From Rhizobium herbae (GTDB lineage Bacteria; Pseudomonadota; Alphaproteobacteria; Rhizobiales; Rhizobiaceae), in NCBI RefSeq assembly GCF_017873135.1, contig NZ_JAGGJV010000011.1, positions 62,001 to 126,000 on the forward strand: a stretch of 64,000 nt of DNA. The letters run 5' to 3'. Position 1 is the stretch's first letter, and every line of letters begins with the position of its first letter. The notes below the pieces were generated by a model. That model saw nothing but the letters and a program-made list of their open reading frames with translations. It had not been told where the DNA came from and ran no database searches. The position numbers and the translations under genes were made by a program. This document shows positions 36,538 to 46,135 of the stretch, one piece after another.

Positions 36538-37119
36538 GTGAAGCTTGATCCACAGATCGTCTCCGACCTGGCGCTCAGGTTCCAGCCCCAAACCTATCTT
36601 CGCGTGATGCCCGTGGCTCATATGGCGACCCCACTTGTAATGGGTTTCGGGCAAACGCGGTTTTCCAGCCCAGGCAGGCTATTTCAGCTCATTTATAGCG
36701 CGCGAGCTGTGGCAACAGCAATTGCTGAAACCATTATCAGGGACCGTTTCGAGGGCGCGACCGAACGGGTGCTGGATGAAAGCGAGATCGAGGAATGGGC
36801 AATTTCCGAGGTAACGGCTTTGGCACCTCTGCTGGTCATCGACTTGCGCACGACCGGGTTGCTAAGACTGGGTGTGAGTACTGATGCTGCCCGTTCCAAG
36901 GAACATCGAGAAGGCCAGAAGTTGAGCAAAACTCTCTACTGCTCTTTCGCTGTCGACGGCCTACTCTATTCGCCGAGACTGACATCAGCTGAATGCGTCG
37001 CTGTTTACGACCGCGCCGTCTCAATCAAGCTTGAGGCAACACCCGCAGTGCACCTTATCCGGCATCCCGACCTCATTCCAGCGCTGAAGTCCATCGGTGT
37101 CAGCATCCGGAAAGCGTAG
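36538..37119 (+). CDS. RES-domain toxin
   Basis: A 193-residue RES-family protein. Landmarks are the early YLRVM Arg, the FSSPGRLFQLIYSARAVATAIAE block with the usual Arg/Tyr/Glu residues, and the late LLYSPRL segment. RES toxins deplete NAD+ by phosphorolysis and stop growth until neutralised by the Xre antitoxin. The start is GTG 36538, directly after the antitoxin stop, so the two are coupled. Position next to repABC suggests an addiction role for the plasmid. Confidence 0.8.
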   Translation: MKLDPQIVSDLALRFQPQTYLRVMPVAHMATPLVMGFGQTRFSSPGRLFQLIYSARAVATAIAETIIRDRFEGATERVLDESEIEEWAISEVTALAPLLVIDLRTTGLLRLGVSTDAARSKEHREGQKLSKTLYCSFAVDGLLYSPRLTSAECVAVYDRAVSIKLEATPAVHLIRHPDLIPALKSIGVSIRKA

Positions 37120-37366
37120 ACAACGCTTGCTCTATCAGTATCTCATTTACGCTTGGATCACCCGCGTTTCCTAGGCATACGCACAGGGGTCGTACCGACC
37201 ATCGTTCGACCGGCCACCGATGGCATAAAATTTCGTTCGCGAGTACCGATCGGTGATCGACGCGATCTCAAATCGCGCCGATCGCTGAAAACTGCGATAA
37301 AGGCGCAGGGAGATCATTTGACGTTGAACCGGCATTCGACCTCCGTTTCCCCTGGCTGCAGCCTTC

Positions 37367-38581
37367 TCAGCCCGTTTTCTGCTCAACTCCGCCATTGGCT
37401 CGAACCAGCGCCATCAGCATCGGCCCGAGTGAAAACTCTCCCTTCTCGGCTCGCCTCGTCAGATCCCGCAAGTACCCTCCGGCGGAATTGATGTGCCCTC
37501 CCCGCTCCAGAATGCAGGCCATCGCTGCGGCCGCCATTTCAGGGCCCAAGGTGTCACAGGCATCCTGATACGCCGACGGGCTTACCCCGAGCATTGATCG
37601 GACCGTAATCGCCGCTGACATCAACTCGCGCCAACTGCCGATGGCCCCGTTAGGTCCATACATAGTCACTTCCGGGCAGGCCCTCAGCACTAGACCAAGT
37701 GGAAACGCCTTGATCGGCTCATTCGACTGCCTGATGGCTTGGCTGGATTTTCCGCCATGCTCTTTTCGAGAGCTAGGTTCAGATTCATTGATGGATTCGG
37801 TATTTGAATTTTGTATGTGCTGACGCTCTACGTCATCATTGGTGTCGGATTTTTCTGAAATTAACTGGTTTTCCAGCGCGTTGAGTGTTTCCTCCAGCAA
37901 CATCGACAATTCATCGAGAATGCCGCTCAGAGCGTCAGCGGTTCGCGCCTTCGAGATTTGAGACACAACTCCAACATAATGGGCTTCAATCTTCCCCCAG
38001 TCGCCTGATGCGCCCTCTTCCATTGCAGCGGTGAGTATCTTGCGGATATCGCGCCGGCACAGCGAGATCTTCTCCTTGATGACTTTCAAGTGTTGCCGAT
38101 CCGCAGCCGCCTGCTGAGCCAAGCGAGCCAGTTCCTCTGACCGGGCCAAGAGGGGCGCCAGGCTGAACCCAAAGGCATCTTGAAGGTCGCCTGCGCGATC
38201 CTTCCGGGCGTATCTCTTGCCGTTCGGACTATCCTTGCGATGGATCATGCCGGCATTCACGAGAACCGCCAGGTTTTCGCGAAGCGTCGTCCCCGCGATC
38301 CCATTGGCCCGCGTCGCGAGCTGCGCATTCGATGGAAAAACCACAAGCTTCTTTCCGTCAACAAGATTGGTCTCTGGATAAAAGGACAGAAGCGCGTTGA
38401 GGACTGACAAGGCGCGGTCCCTCAACCCCAGGTCTGCACGCGCGTCACAGACGTCGCGATAGACCTTCCACTTATCAACTGATTTGCCTGGCTTGATTTC
38501 GGCCGATTCGATTTGGCCTTTTATCAAGGCAAGCGACATCGGCCGCCGCCCAAAGGGCGTCGTCACACTTCCCGTCTGCAT
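37367..38581 (-). CDS. repC: RepC replication initiator
   Basis: A 404-residue RepC protein, the initiator of repABC plasmids. The N-terminal region (TTPFGRRPMSLAL and KWKVYRDVCDARADLGL) with winged-helix DNA-binding segments and the C-terminal AYQDACDTLGPEMAAAAMACILERGGHINSAG region are typical. In this family the origin lies inside the repC coding sequence. Its translation is limited by the counter-transcribed RNA encoded upstream on the other strand. It is the last gene of the minus-strand repA-repB-repC operon. The 247 bases beyond its stop hold a 10-bp palindrome ACCGATCGGT but nothing I can call parS. Confidence 0.95.
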   Translation of the reverse strand: MQTGSVTTPFGRRPMSLALIKGQIESAEIKPGKSVDKWKVYRDVCDARADLGLRDRALSVLNALLSFYPETNLVDGKKLVVFPSNAQLATRANGIAGTTLRENLAVLVNAGMIHRKDSPNGKRYARKDRAGDLQDAFGFSLAPLLARSEELARLAQQAAADRQHLKVIKEKISLCRRDIRKILTAAMEEGASGDWGKIEAHYVGVVSQISKARTADALSGILDELSMLLEETLNALENQLISEKSDTNDDVERQHIQNSNTESINESEPSSRKEHGGKSSQAIRQSNEPIKAFPLGLVLRACPEVTMYGPNGAIGSWRELMSAAITVRSMLGVSPSAYQDACDTLGPEMAAAAMACILERGGHINSAGGYLRDLTRRAEKGEFSLGPMLMALVRANGGVEQKTG

Positions 38582-38675
38582 TTTTCTTCACCTTTCAGAA
38601 GGCAAAAGAAGTCCGCTCGCTCAAAAGACGCCAAAGACTCTTGACTGTGATTCGGGGAAATGCGATTCTCATGTT

Positions 38676-38727
38676 GCTACACGATGAGGAAGGCTTCCAC
38701 GACGGCGACGTTTGGGGGCCTTTTTCT
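38676..38727 (+). ncRNA. repABC counter-transcribed RNA (IncA/RepE type)
   Basis: The repB-repC intergenic region carries, on the strand opposite repC, a promoter (TTGACT at 38641-38646, 17 bases, GATTCT at 38664-38669) and an intrinsic terminator: stem 38690-38698 paired with 38714-38722 (AAGGCTTCC with GGGGGCCTT, two G-U pairs) followed by TTTCTTTT. The short RNA between is the expected antisense inhibitor of repC and incompatibility determinant. The 5' end is inferred from the promoter. Confidence 0.75.
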
Positions 38728-38735
38728 TTTGCGGT

Positions 38736-39740
38736 TCAGTCTCCTGTTCGCTGGGTTTCATTTCGTTGGAAGTCCTCGTAGAGATCTTCCAACCGTTCAG
38801 ATAAAAAGGCACCGAAGCGCGACGCGTCCTTCGACTTGAGAGACAGCGTAAAAGCCCGGCCCCCATCCTTGGTCGAAACCACCACGGCCTTTTCCGCTAG
38901 ACCCCAGGATTTCTCCAAAGGTTTGCTAGACTTTGATTTGGGTCTTTTGAACTGCTTCAAATGCGCAAGGAGCGCGTTGAAGCGTCCTTCAGCTGCAATC
39001 CCTTTGAATGTATCGCTGGCGACATACTCGATCGCCCAATTGGCGCGGGCAGGATCCGTGACCAGTTTTTTGACATCTTCCCACCGATCACGACCGACGC
39101 CTTTTGCCGAGCCCACTGCGTCCAAAATGGCTTCGGGAACGGTGTCTGCAACGGACAACATGCGCGACAACAGGGTATCGTCGATCGTCAATGCAGTCTT
39201 GATGGTGTCTTTTTTCATACCGCTATTGCCGAGCTTTCTGGCAAACAGCGATTTCTCAATAAACGAGAGATTGGCGCGGGCGGTGTTTTCCTGTCCCTGC
39301 GCGATGACATGAGCAATGTCTTCAAGCGGTTTGACGACTGCGCGGACCTTGATGCCGAGCTCTTTCGCTGCACGAGCCCGTCGATGGCCGTACACGATCA
39401 TGTATCGGTTCGGCTCATCCGGGTGAGGGCGGACCAGGATAGGTGATGACTGACCTGCCTGCCTGATCGCTTCCATCAGGCCTGCGAACTCTTCCTCGTT
39501 GTCGCTGATCCTGTCGGCAAAGGCCGAGGCGTCGAGCATGTCAGGATCCAACTTGACGATCGTCTCTCCCTCGAGAACGCGCATCGAGTTCTCTGCCATC
39601 TCATCGAGAGATTGCATCATAGAACGCGAAGCACCGCGCCTGGCATAGTCGGCCCGTGCTTCCGAGGGGCTACCATCGATCGTTTTTTGGGTCGGCGAAG
39701 AGCTAACGCTCGTCAGCAAATGCTTCCTAGCCATTATCAC
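38736..39740 (-). CDS. repB: RepB plasmid partitioning protein (ParB family)
   Basis: A 334-residue ParB-family centromere-binding protein. The ParB N-terminal box is seen in QSSPILVRPHPDEPNRYMIV with GHRRARAAKELG, and the HTH follows (MKKDTIKTALTIDDTLLSRML). It binds parS and loads RepA for segregation. It starts at ATG 39740 or the second Met two codons later (MARKHLL), 72 bases after the repA stop. I did not find the 16-bp GTTNNNNGCNNNNAAC parS pattern in the intergenic regions that I read, so the site may be a diverged palindrome. Confidence 0.95.
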   Translation of the reverse strand: MIMARKHLLTSVSSSPTQKTIDGSPSEARADYARRGASRSMMQSLDEMAENSMRVLEGETIVKLDPDMLDASAFADRISDNEEEFAGLMEAIRQAGQSSPILVRPHPDEPNRYMIVYGHRRARAAKELGIKVRAVVKPLEDIAHVIAQGQENTARANLSFIEKSLFARKLGNSGMKKDTIKTALTIDDTLLSRMLSVADTVPEAILDAVGSAKGVGRDRWEDVKKLVTDPARANWAIEYVASDTFKGIAAEGRFNALLAHLKQFKRPKSKSSKPLEKSWGLAEKAVVVSTKDGGRAFTLSLKSKDASRFGAFLSERLEDLYEDFQRNETQRTGD

Positions 39741-39812
39741 CTCTCAACTTCGGCTCATCATCCTGATTTCTATGTGAAAATTGCCATTCTGCACGGCTGT
39801 CAAGAAAACCGA

Positions 39813-41063
39813 TCATTTTCGCCCCCACGCTTTATGCACAAGAGCGGTGATTTCCTTGTTCACGCCGTTCAAACACTCCATCGCACGATCGTAGGTTGAC
39901 CGGGTGAATTGGCTCCGCTCTACTTCGTAGAGGGTTTGCTTGGTGATGCCGGCGTCGGAAACTGCCGTCGACTTCACCATCTGGTTCTGAAGCATCCGTT
40001 TGTTAAACATGGCCTGCATAAACCCGACCATTTGCGCTTGCGGGCCATCGGTTGGCTCATAGCGCGTAACGAGGTAGCGGAACCACTTGAGGCGAACAAT
40101 CGCCCCAGCGCTTTTGATGGACTGCAGAATCCCGCCGAGCATCAGCAGAAACTGGCTCATCGACATGATATCGAGCATCTGCGGGTGGACAGTGATCAGT
40201 ACCGAGGTCGATGCGGTCAACGCGGTAAGGGTGAGATACCCCAGTTGTGGCGGACAATCGATCACCACGATATCGTAGCGGTCATCAACCTCCCTGAGAG
40301 CCATCGAGATGCGGGTGAAAAACATCCGGCCTTCAGGCGAACTTTTGTCCGAGGCAGCGAGCGGCGTCTCATACTCATATTCCTGGAGCTCAAGGTTGGC
40401 TGGAATAATGTCCAGGCCAGGGAAATTCGTGGGCTGAATAACCTCCTTGATCGACTTGCGCTGATCGTCATAGCGCAACGCCTCGAAGAGGGAGGGGTTC
40501 TTGTCAAGCTCCGGCTGTATCCCATGCAAGGCTGTTAGTGACGCCTGGGGATCGAGGTCGATGGCGAGTACGCGATGGCCTGTCAGCGCAAGATACTGCG
40601 CAAGATGCGCCGCCGTTGTCGTCTTGCCGCTACCACCCTTGAAATTCACAACGGATATGACCTGCAGCGCTTCACCCGGTCGACGGTGAGGGACATAGCG
40701 CTTAAAATCGGATCTGCCATGCTTGTCGAGAAACTGCCTCAGTTCCAGCATTTGCTCCGCGGTGTAGGAGCGTCGGCCCGACCCCGTCACCTCAGGCACA
40801 GGGCCCTTGCCTTCGAGGTGGAGCTTCTTAATGTGATTTTGTGATACACCGATGTAGTCGGCGACTTCCACCGAGGAAAAAAGGCGTAGGCCCTTCTCCG
40901 CGTTGGGCGGATATTGCTCAAGGCGGAGCATGTTGAGCTTGTCGGAAATGAGCTCGCCCTGCTCAAGGATCTCCTCGTCGAAGTCCTTGTCATCGCTGAT
41001 GTTCACGTTCGCCATCACGTTCAATTTCGCTGCCACCTTAAGAATAACGCTTTTCCGAGGCAC
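39813..41063 (-). CDS. repA: RepA plasmid partitioning ATPase (ParA family)
   Basis: A 416-residue ParA-type ATPase with an N-terminal HTH (VEVADYIGVSQNHIKKL) that allows autorepression, deviant Walker A KGGSGKTT at 142-149, and DLDPQASLTALHG and VVIDCPPQLGYLT as the other ATPase motifs. It moves plasmid copies with RepB and represses the operon. The start is GTG 41063 behind AGAGGTGA; ATG 41015 is the alternative. Divergent from traI with 342 bases between that carry two related palindromes. Confidence 0.95.
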   Translation of the reverse strand: MPRKSVILKVAAKLNVMANVNISDDKDFDEEILEQGELISDKLNMLRLEQYPPNAEKGLRLFSSVEVADYIGVSQNHIKKLHLEGKGPVPEVTGSGRRSYTAEQMLELRQFLDKHGRSDFKRYVPHRRPGEALQVISVVNFKGGSGKTTTAAHLAQYLALTGHRVLAIDLDPQASLTALHGIQPELDKNPSLFEALRYDDQRKSIKEVIQPTNFPGLDIIPANLELQEYEYETPLAASDKSSPEGRMFFTRISMALREVDDRYDIVVIDCPPQLGYLTLTALTASTSVLITVHPQMLDIMSMSQFLLMLGGILQSIKSAGAIVRLKWFRYLVTRYEPTDGPQAQMVGFMQAMFNKRMLQNQMVKSTAVSDAGITKQTLYEVERSQFTRSTYDRAMECLNGVNKEITALVHKAWGRK

Positions 41064-41242
41064 TTCACCTCTAAAGCGTGATTACTATGGGCGATTCTCT
41101 CGACCCGGCAAGGGCTTTTTGGTTAACGGTCGGTTAGCAACTTCAGGCAATCGATCGACGGGCGCCCTTACGAATTCACATATTATTCTGTCTTTTCAAA
41201 TAGATGAAGAGCGTGAACGCTTGACTTTCCACTGCACTTTCA

Positions 41243-41258
41243 CTCCCAAATTTGGGAG
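41243..41258. promoter_or_regulatory. Palindrome A between repA and traI
   Basis: CTCCCAAATTTGGGAG, perfect over 16 bases. It shares TAAATTTGGGA/CAAATTTGGGA with palindrome B 87 bases away. Position between repA and traI is where Ti plasmids carry tra boxes for TraR, though the sequence differs from the Ti tra box (core GCAGATCTGC). Confidence 0.6.
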
Positions 41259-41328
41259 CCCTCTCCACATGAATCATCGTCGAGGCTCCCCGAGCGAGAT
41301 GGGGAAACCGCTGTGAACCCCGAATCGC

Positions 41329-41346
41329 AGTCCTAAATTTGGGACT
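41329..41346. promoter_or_regulatory. Palindrome B upstream of traI
   Basis: AGTCCTAAATTTGGGACT, 18 bases with one mismatched pair, centred 68 bases before the traI start. The TTGGGA inside it could be a -35 element, but no good -10 follows. Candidate operator for TraR-type control of traI-trb. Confidence 0.55.
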
Positions 41347-41405
41347 ATTCCTCGTTCGCACCGGCATGCAGTTCTGCTTCACCTGACACCAAGTGGAGTT
41401 GCCAC

Positions 41406-42044
41406 ATGAAGGTCATTGCCCTTAGCAAAGCTTTGTCCTGCGAAGACGTTTTGCTGCTGAACGACATGCACAGGCTCCGGTCGGAGATTTTCGGATCCCG
41501 CCTTTCCTGGAATGTCACGGTGCGAGATGGTCGTGAATATGACGAGTTCGATGATCTTCAACCGACCTACATCCTGACTGTCGCCGGAAGCTCTCGCGTC
41601 GTTGGCTGCGCACGGCTGCTCCCGGCAATCGGGCCTACAATGCTGGAGCGGACCTTCCCCCAGCTTCTCGCGTCTGGAACCCTCAACGCTCATCCAGCCA
41701 TGGTGGAGAGCTCTCGCTTCTGTGTGGACACGACGTTACGCGAGAGGAGAGGGGAGGGGTCACTTCACTACATTACCTTGATGATGTTCGCCGGCATCAT
41801 CGAGTGGTCCTTGCTCTACGGCTATCGCGAGATCGCGACAGCAACCGACGTCCGATTTGAGCGACTGCTCCTCCGTGCCGGATGGCCCATGTGCCGTCTC
41901 GGTAAGCCAAAAATGATCAACGAGACGAACAGCGTCGCCGGCCTCCTGGCGGCCGACCAGGCGAGTTTCGACCGCGTCAGGCCGCCGAGCTATCGCTCCG
42001 ATTTCCACCTCCAAGGTAAGTGCAGCTTAGGAAAACGCCCATGA
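41406..42044 (+). CDS. traI: Acyl-homoserine-lactone synthase
   Basis: A 212-residue LuxI-family synthase making an N-acyl-homoserine lactone from S-adenosylmethionine and acyl-ACP. The invariant residues appear in place: R25, F29, W35, D46, R70 (GCARLLP), E101 and R104 (ESSRFCVD). ATG 41406 follows GTGGAG. As the first gene of the trb operon and divergent from repABC, it matches Ti-plasmid traI, where it ties conjugation and copy number to cell density. Its stop overlaps the trbB start (ATGA). Acyl-chain length cannot be read. Confidence 0.93.
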   Translation: MKVIALSKALSCEDVLLLNDMHRLRSEIFGSRLSWNVTVRDGREYDEFDDLQPTYILTVAGSSRVVGCARLLPAIGPTMLERTFPQLLASGTLNAHPAMVESSRFCVDTTLRERRGEGSLHYITLMMFAGIIEWSLLYGYREIATATDVRFERLLLRAGWPMCRLGKPKMINETNSVAGLLAADQASFDRVRPPSYRSDFHLQGKCSLGKRP

Positions 42045-43009
42045 GCCAATTACTCTCGCTTCCCCGTCTGATCCGTAAACTTCAGGACGCCCTCGGGGAG
42101 AGGTTATGCGTTGCGCTCGATGATCCAACCGTTGTTGAGATTATGCTCAATCCGGATGGCAGGCTCTATATCGAGCGGCTGGGGCACGGTATCGCGCCTG
42201 CTGGCGAGATGAGCAGAGGTGCTGCCGAGATCGTCATCGGGAGCGTGGCGCATGTGCTCAATTCCCAGGTCGATGACGTCCGCCCGATCGTCTCTGGAGA
42301 AATCCCGATAGGAGGACACCGCTTCGAGGGTCTTCTTCCGCCCATCGTTTCTGCCCCATCCTTCACCATCCGACGCCGGGCCTCCCGGCTTATACCTCTC
42401 GATGACTACGTCAGCAGCAACGTGATGACGTCCCATCAAGCCTCAGTCATTCGTAACGCCATCAGTTCCCGGCTCAACATCGTCGTGTCCGGTGGAACCG
42501 GTTCGGGAAAGACGACGCTCGCGAACGCGGTGATTGCTCAAATCGTGGAATCAGCTCCAGAAGACCGGCTTGTCATCCTCGAAGACACAGCCGAGATCCA
42601 ATGCGCTGCAGATAACGCCGTAGCGCTTCGTACCAGCGATACCGTTGATATGGCCAAGCTGCTCAAGAGCACGATGCGGTTGAGACCGGATCGCATCATC
42701 GTTGGCGAGGTGCGGGATGGCGCGGCCTTGACCCTCCTGAAAGCGTGGAACACCGGCCATCCCGGCGGGGTGACGACGATTCATTCCAACTCCGCGCGAT
42801 CAGCGTTGCAGCGCCTCGAGCAGCTGACGGCCGAAGCCAGCCACCAGCCGATGCAAGCAGTCATCGGCGACGCCGTCGATCTCATCATCTCGATCGAGCG
42901 AACGGGGAAGGGACGGCGGGTAACCGACATCCTGCATGTCGAGCGATTCAGTGCGGGCCAGTACCAGATCCAATCCTACGCCCAGGAGGCAGAACAAAAT
43001 GCAGCATGA
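42041..43009 (+). CDS. trbB: TrbB conjugal transfer ATPase
   Basis: A 322-residue VirB11-type hexameric ATPase powering the mating channel. Walker [10 protein letters not shown] is at 151-159, with [11 protein letters not shown] (Asp box), [13 protein letters not shown] (Walker B) and [12 protein letters not shown] (His box). ATG 42041 overlaps the traI stop and has AGGA upstream; an earlier in-frame start would overlap traI more and is not used. First of eleven trb genes in the standard order. Confidence 0.95.
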   Translation: MSQLLSLPRLIRKLQDALGERLCVALDDPTVVEIMLNPDGRLYIERLGHGIAPAGEMSRGAAEIVIGSVAHVLNSQVDDVRPIVSGEIPIGGHRFEGLLPPIVSAPSFTIRRRASRLIPLDDYVSSNVMTSHQASVIRNAISSRLNIVVSGGTGSGKTTLANAVIAQIVESAPEDRLVILEDTAEIQCAADNAVALRTSDTVDMAKLLKSTMRLRPDRIIVGEVRDGAALTLLKAWNTGHPGGVTTIHSNSARSALQRLEQLTAEASHQPMQAVIGDAVDLIISIERTGKGRRVTDILHVERFSAGQYQIQSYAQEAEQNAA

Positions 43010-43379
43010 CACGGCACCCAAGATCATTGGCATCTTGCTCCTGTGGATTTTGGCGTCGGTATCACCGGCGTTGGCAAGTTCGGGGGGCGGCCTTCCGTGG
43101 GAGGGACCGCTCCAGCAGATCCAGGAATCGATCACCGGACCAGTTGCTGGCTTCATCGCTCTGGCCGCCGTCGCGATTGCCGGCGGGATGTTGATCTTCG
43201 GTGGCGAACTCAACGATTTCGCGCGGCGCCTCATGTACGTCGTCCTCGTCGCCGGCATCTTGCTCGGAGCGACACAGATCGTCGGACTGTTTGGTGCAAC
43301 GGGGGCTTCGATTGGTTCCGTCACAGAACCAACGCCAAATTTTCGTGCCGAGAGGGGAGGGGAGGCGGACCATGGCTGA
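42999..43379 (+). CDS. trbC: TrbC pilin
   Basis: A 126-residue VirB2-like prepilin: N-terminal signal ([20 protein letters not shown]) followed by two hydrophobic helices ([20 protein letters not shown] and [19 protein letters not shown]). In this family the product is processed and circularised to build the pilus. ATG 42999 follows AGGAGG and overlaps the trbB end; the stop overlaps trbD by eight bases. Confidence 0.9.
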   Translation: MQHDTAPKIIGILLLWILASVSPALASSGGGLPWEGPLQQIQESITGPVAGFIALAAVAIAGGMLIFGGELNDFARRLMYVVLVAGILLGATQIVGLFGATGASIGSVTEPTPNFRAERGGEADHG

Positions 43380-43671
43380 TCCTGTTTCCAATCTGCAGCG
43401 AAATCGCATTCACCGGGCGCTGTCGCGACCCAACCTGTTGATGGGCGCCGACCGCGAACTGGTGCTGATCACCGGGCTTGCGGCGATCATCCTGATCTTC
43501 GTGGTGCTCACTGTCTATTCGGCGTTGTTTGGCATCGCCGTGTGGATCGTTGTCGTGGCTGCTTTGCGGATGATGGCCAAGGCCGATCCGATGATGCGGC
43601 GCATCTACATCCGCCACATCTCCTACAAGCCGACCTATCGGGTGACCTCCACCCCGTGGCGTAGATACTGA
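43372..43671 (+). CDS. trbD: TrbD conjugal transfer protein
   Basis: A 99-residue VirB3-like inner-membrane protein: basic N terminus ([15 protein letters not shown]), a hydrophobic hairpin ([21 protein letters not shown] and following), then a cytoplasmic tail. It starts at ATG 43372 within the trbC end, after a purine-rich GGGGAGGGGAGG stretch. It acts with TrbE. Confidence 0.9.
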   Translation: MADPVSNLQRNRIHRALSRPNLLMGADRELVLITGLAAIILIFVVLTVYSALFGIAVWIVVVAALRMMAKADPMMRRIYIRHISYKPTYRVTSTPWRRY

Positions 43672-43681
43672 GGAGACTTTG

Positions 43682-46135
43682 ATGGTCGCACTTCGCGCCT
43701 TCAGGCGATCGGGACCGTCCTTTGCGGATCTGGTTCCATATGCCGGTCTGGTCGACAACGGTATCATCCTGCTGAAGGATGGTTCACTCATGGCTGGGTG
43801 GTACTTTGCCGGTCCCGACTCGGAAAGCTCGACGGATATCGAGCGCAACGAGATCTCTCGGCAGATCAACGCCATCCTCTCGCGTCTCGGTTCCGGCTGG
43901 ATGATCCAGGTCGAAGCGGTGCGGGTCTCGACAGTCGACTACACGTCGGCGGGCGGATCGCACTTCCCCGATGCAGTCACCCGCGCTATCGATCTGGAGC
44001 GGCGGATCCACTTCGAGCGGGAGCAGGGCCATTTCGAAAGCCGCCATGCGGTCATTCTCACCTACCGCCCCGCCGAACAACGCCGGTCCAGTCTCAGCAA
44101 ATACATCTATTCCGACGAGAAGAGCCGGACGCAGTCCTATGCCGATACCGTGCTGTTCACCTTCCGCAACGCGATCCGGGAGGTCGAGCAATATCTGGGC
44201 AACACGATCTCCATCCGGCGGATGGCGACACGAGAAATCGAAGAACGGGGCGGCACGAGGATCGCCCGATACGACGAACTGATGCAGTTCATCCGTTTCT
44301 GCATCACCGGTGACAACCATCCTGTGCGGCTGCCCGATATCCCGATGTACCTTGACTGGGTCGCCACCGCCGAACTGCAGCATGGCGTGACACCGATCAT
44401 CGAAAACAAATTCCTCGGAGTCGTTGCCATCGATGGACTACCGGCGGAAAGCTGGCCTGGCATTCTGGGCAGTCTCGATCTTATGCCGATGAGCTATCGC
44501 TGGTCGTCCAGGTTCATCTTCCTCGACGCCGAGGAAGCGAAGGCCAGCCTCGAGCGAACGCGCAAGAAGTGGCAGCAGAAGGTGCGGCCATTCTTCGATC
44601 AACTTTTCCAGACGCAGAGTCGGTCCGTCGATCAGGATGCAATGACGATGGTGGCCGAAACCGAGGATGCTATCGCTGAGGCATCCTCGCAGCTGGTCGC
44701 CTATGGCTACTACACTCCGGTCGTGGTGCTGTTCGACGAGGATAGCGAACGTCTGAAAGAGAAGACCGAGGCAATCCGGCGACTGATCCAGGCGGAAGGT
44801 TTCGGCGCACGCATCGAGACGCTTAATGCCACCGACGCCTACCTTGGAAGCCTTCCTGGCAACTGGTACTGCAATGTCCGCGAGCCGCTGATCAACACCC
44901 GCAACCTTTCCGATCTGGTTCCGTTGAACTCCGTCTGGTCCGGCAGCCAGAATGCGCCGTGCCCTTTCTATCCGCCAACATCGCCGCCTTTGATGCAGGT
45001 CGCGTCCGGATCGACCCCATTTCGACTGAATCTCCATGTCGACGACGTCGGCCACACGCTCGTGTTCGGCCCGACCGGTTCGGGCAAGTCGACCTTACTG
45101 GCGCTGATTGCCGCCCAGTTTCGCCGTTATGAAAACGCCCAGATCTTTGCCTTCGACAAGGGACGGTCGATGCTGCCGCTAACGCTTGCGGCAGGCGGCG
45201 ATCACTACGATGTCGGCGGCGAGGAAGGGGAGGGGGCACCACTTTCTTTCTGCCCCCTGGCCGATCTCACGACCGAGGGAGATCGGGCTTGGGCTTCGGA
45301 ATGGATCGAGACGCTCGTCGCCCTTCAGGGCGTCACCATTACTCCGGACCAACGCAATGCAATCTCCCGGCAAATCGGCCTGATGGCAAGCGCGCCCGGC
45401 CGCTCGATGTCCGATTTCGTCAGTGGCGTGCAGCTTCGCGAGATCAAAGACGCGCTGCATCATTACACAGTCGATGGACCGATGGGCCAGTTACTCGACG
45501 CTGAAACGGACGGCCTCGCGCTTGGGTCGTTTCAGACGTTCGAGATGGAGCACCTGATGAACATGGGGGAGCGCAATCTCGTGCCGGTGCTCACCTACCT
45601 GTTCCGTCGGATCGAAAAGCGCCTCACCGGCGCCCCAAGCCTGATCATCCTCGACGAGGCCTGGCTGATGCTCGGCCATCCGGTGTTTCGCGATAAGATC
45701 AGGGAATGGTTGAAGGTGTTGCGCAAAGCCAATTGCGCCGTACTCCTCGCGACCCAGTCCATCTCCGACGCCGAGCGTTCCGGAATCGTCGACGTGCTGA
45801 AGGAAAGCTGCCCGACGAAAATCTGCTTGCCGAACGGCGCCGCACGAGAGCCGGGCACGCGGGAGTTCTACGAGCGGATCGGATTCAATGAGCGGCAGAT
45901 CGAGATCGTCGCAACCGCCATCCCTAAGCGGGAGTATTACGTCGCATCTCCCGAAGGCCGGCGCCTGTTCGACATGGCACTCGGACCGCTGACGCTCTCG
46001 TTCGTCGGAGCAACCGGAAAAGACGATCTCAAGCGCATTCGCACCCTTCAATCCGAATACGGTCCTGAATGGCCCGTCCACTGGCTTCAGACGAGAGGAA
46101 TTCATGATGCCGCATCCCTTCTCACGCAAGACTAG
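43682..46135 (+). CDS. trbE: TrbE conjugal transfer ATPase
   Basis: An 817-residue VirB4-family ATPase, the largest motor of the mating channel. Walker A GPTGSGKST has its Lys at residue 469; Walker B is in SLIILDEAWLML; the ATQSISDAERSG motif follows. The N-terminal half is the CagE/TrbE/VirB domain. ATG 43682 follows AGGAG; a TTG one codon earlier is possible. The 3' end overlaps trbJ by 32 bases. Confidence 0.95.
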   Translation: MVALRAFRRSGPSFADLVPYAGLVDNGIILLKDGSLMAGWYFAGPDSESSTDIERNEISRQINAILSRLGSGWMIQVEAVRVSTVDYTSAGGSHFPDAVTRAIDLERRIHFEREQGHFESRHAVILTYRPAEQRRSSLSKYIYSDEKSRTQSYADTVLFTFRNAIREVEQYLGNTISIRRMATREIEERGGTRIARYDELMQFIRFCITGDNHPVRLPDIPMYLDWVATAELQHGVTPIIENKFLGVVAIDGLPAESWPGILGSLDLMPMSYRWSSRFIFLDAEEAKASLERTRKKWQQKVRPFFDQLFQTQSRSVDQDAMTMVAETEDAIAEASSQLVAYGYYTPVVVLFDEDSERLKEKTEAIRRLIQAEGFGARIETLNATDAYLGSLPGNWYCNVREPLINTRNLSDLVPLNSVWSGSQNAPCPFYPPTSPPLMQVASGSTPFRLNLHVDDVGHTLVFGPTGSGKSTLLALIAAQFRRYENAQIFAFDKGRSMLPLTLAAGGDHYDVGGEEGEGAPLSFCPLADLTTEGDRAWASEWIETLVALQGVTITPDQRNAISRQIGLMASAPGRSMSDFVSGVQLREIKDALHHYTVDGPMGQLLDAETDGLALGSFQTFEMEHLMNMGERNLVPVLTYLFRRIEKRLTGAPSLIILDEAWLMLGHPVFRDKIREWLKVLRKANCAVLLATQSISDAERSGIVDVLKESCPTKICLPNGAAREPGTREFYERIGFNERQIEIVATAIPKREYYVASPEGRRLFDMALGPLTLSFVGATGKDDLKRIRTLQSEYGPEWPVHWLQTRGIHDAASLLTQD

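Noticed and set aside
37244..37260. parS candidate downstream of repC around ACCGATCGGT
   Set aside because: Only a 10-bp palindrome, common by chance, and it does not fit the GTTNNNNGCNNNNAAC pattern expected for repABC centromeres.
41110..41145. parS or tra box in GGTTAACGGTCGGTTAGC upstream of repA
   Set aside because: Symmetry is imperfect and it matches neither pattern; the AAATTT palindromes nearby are much stronger.
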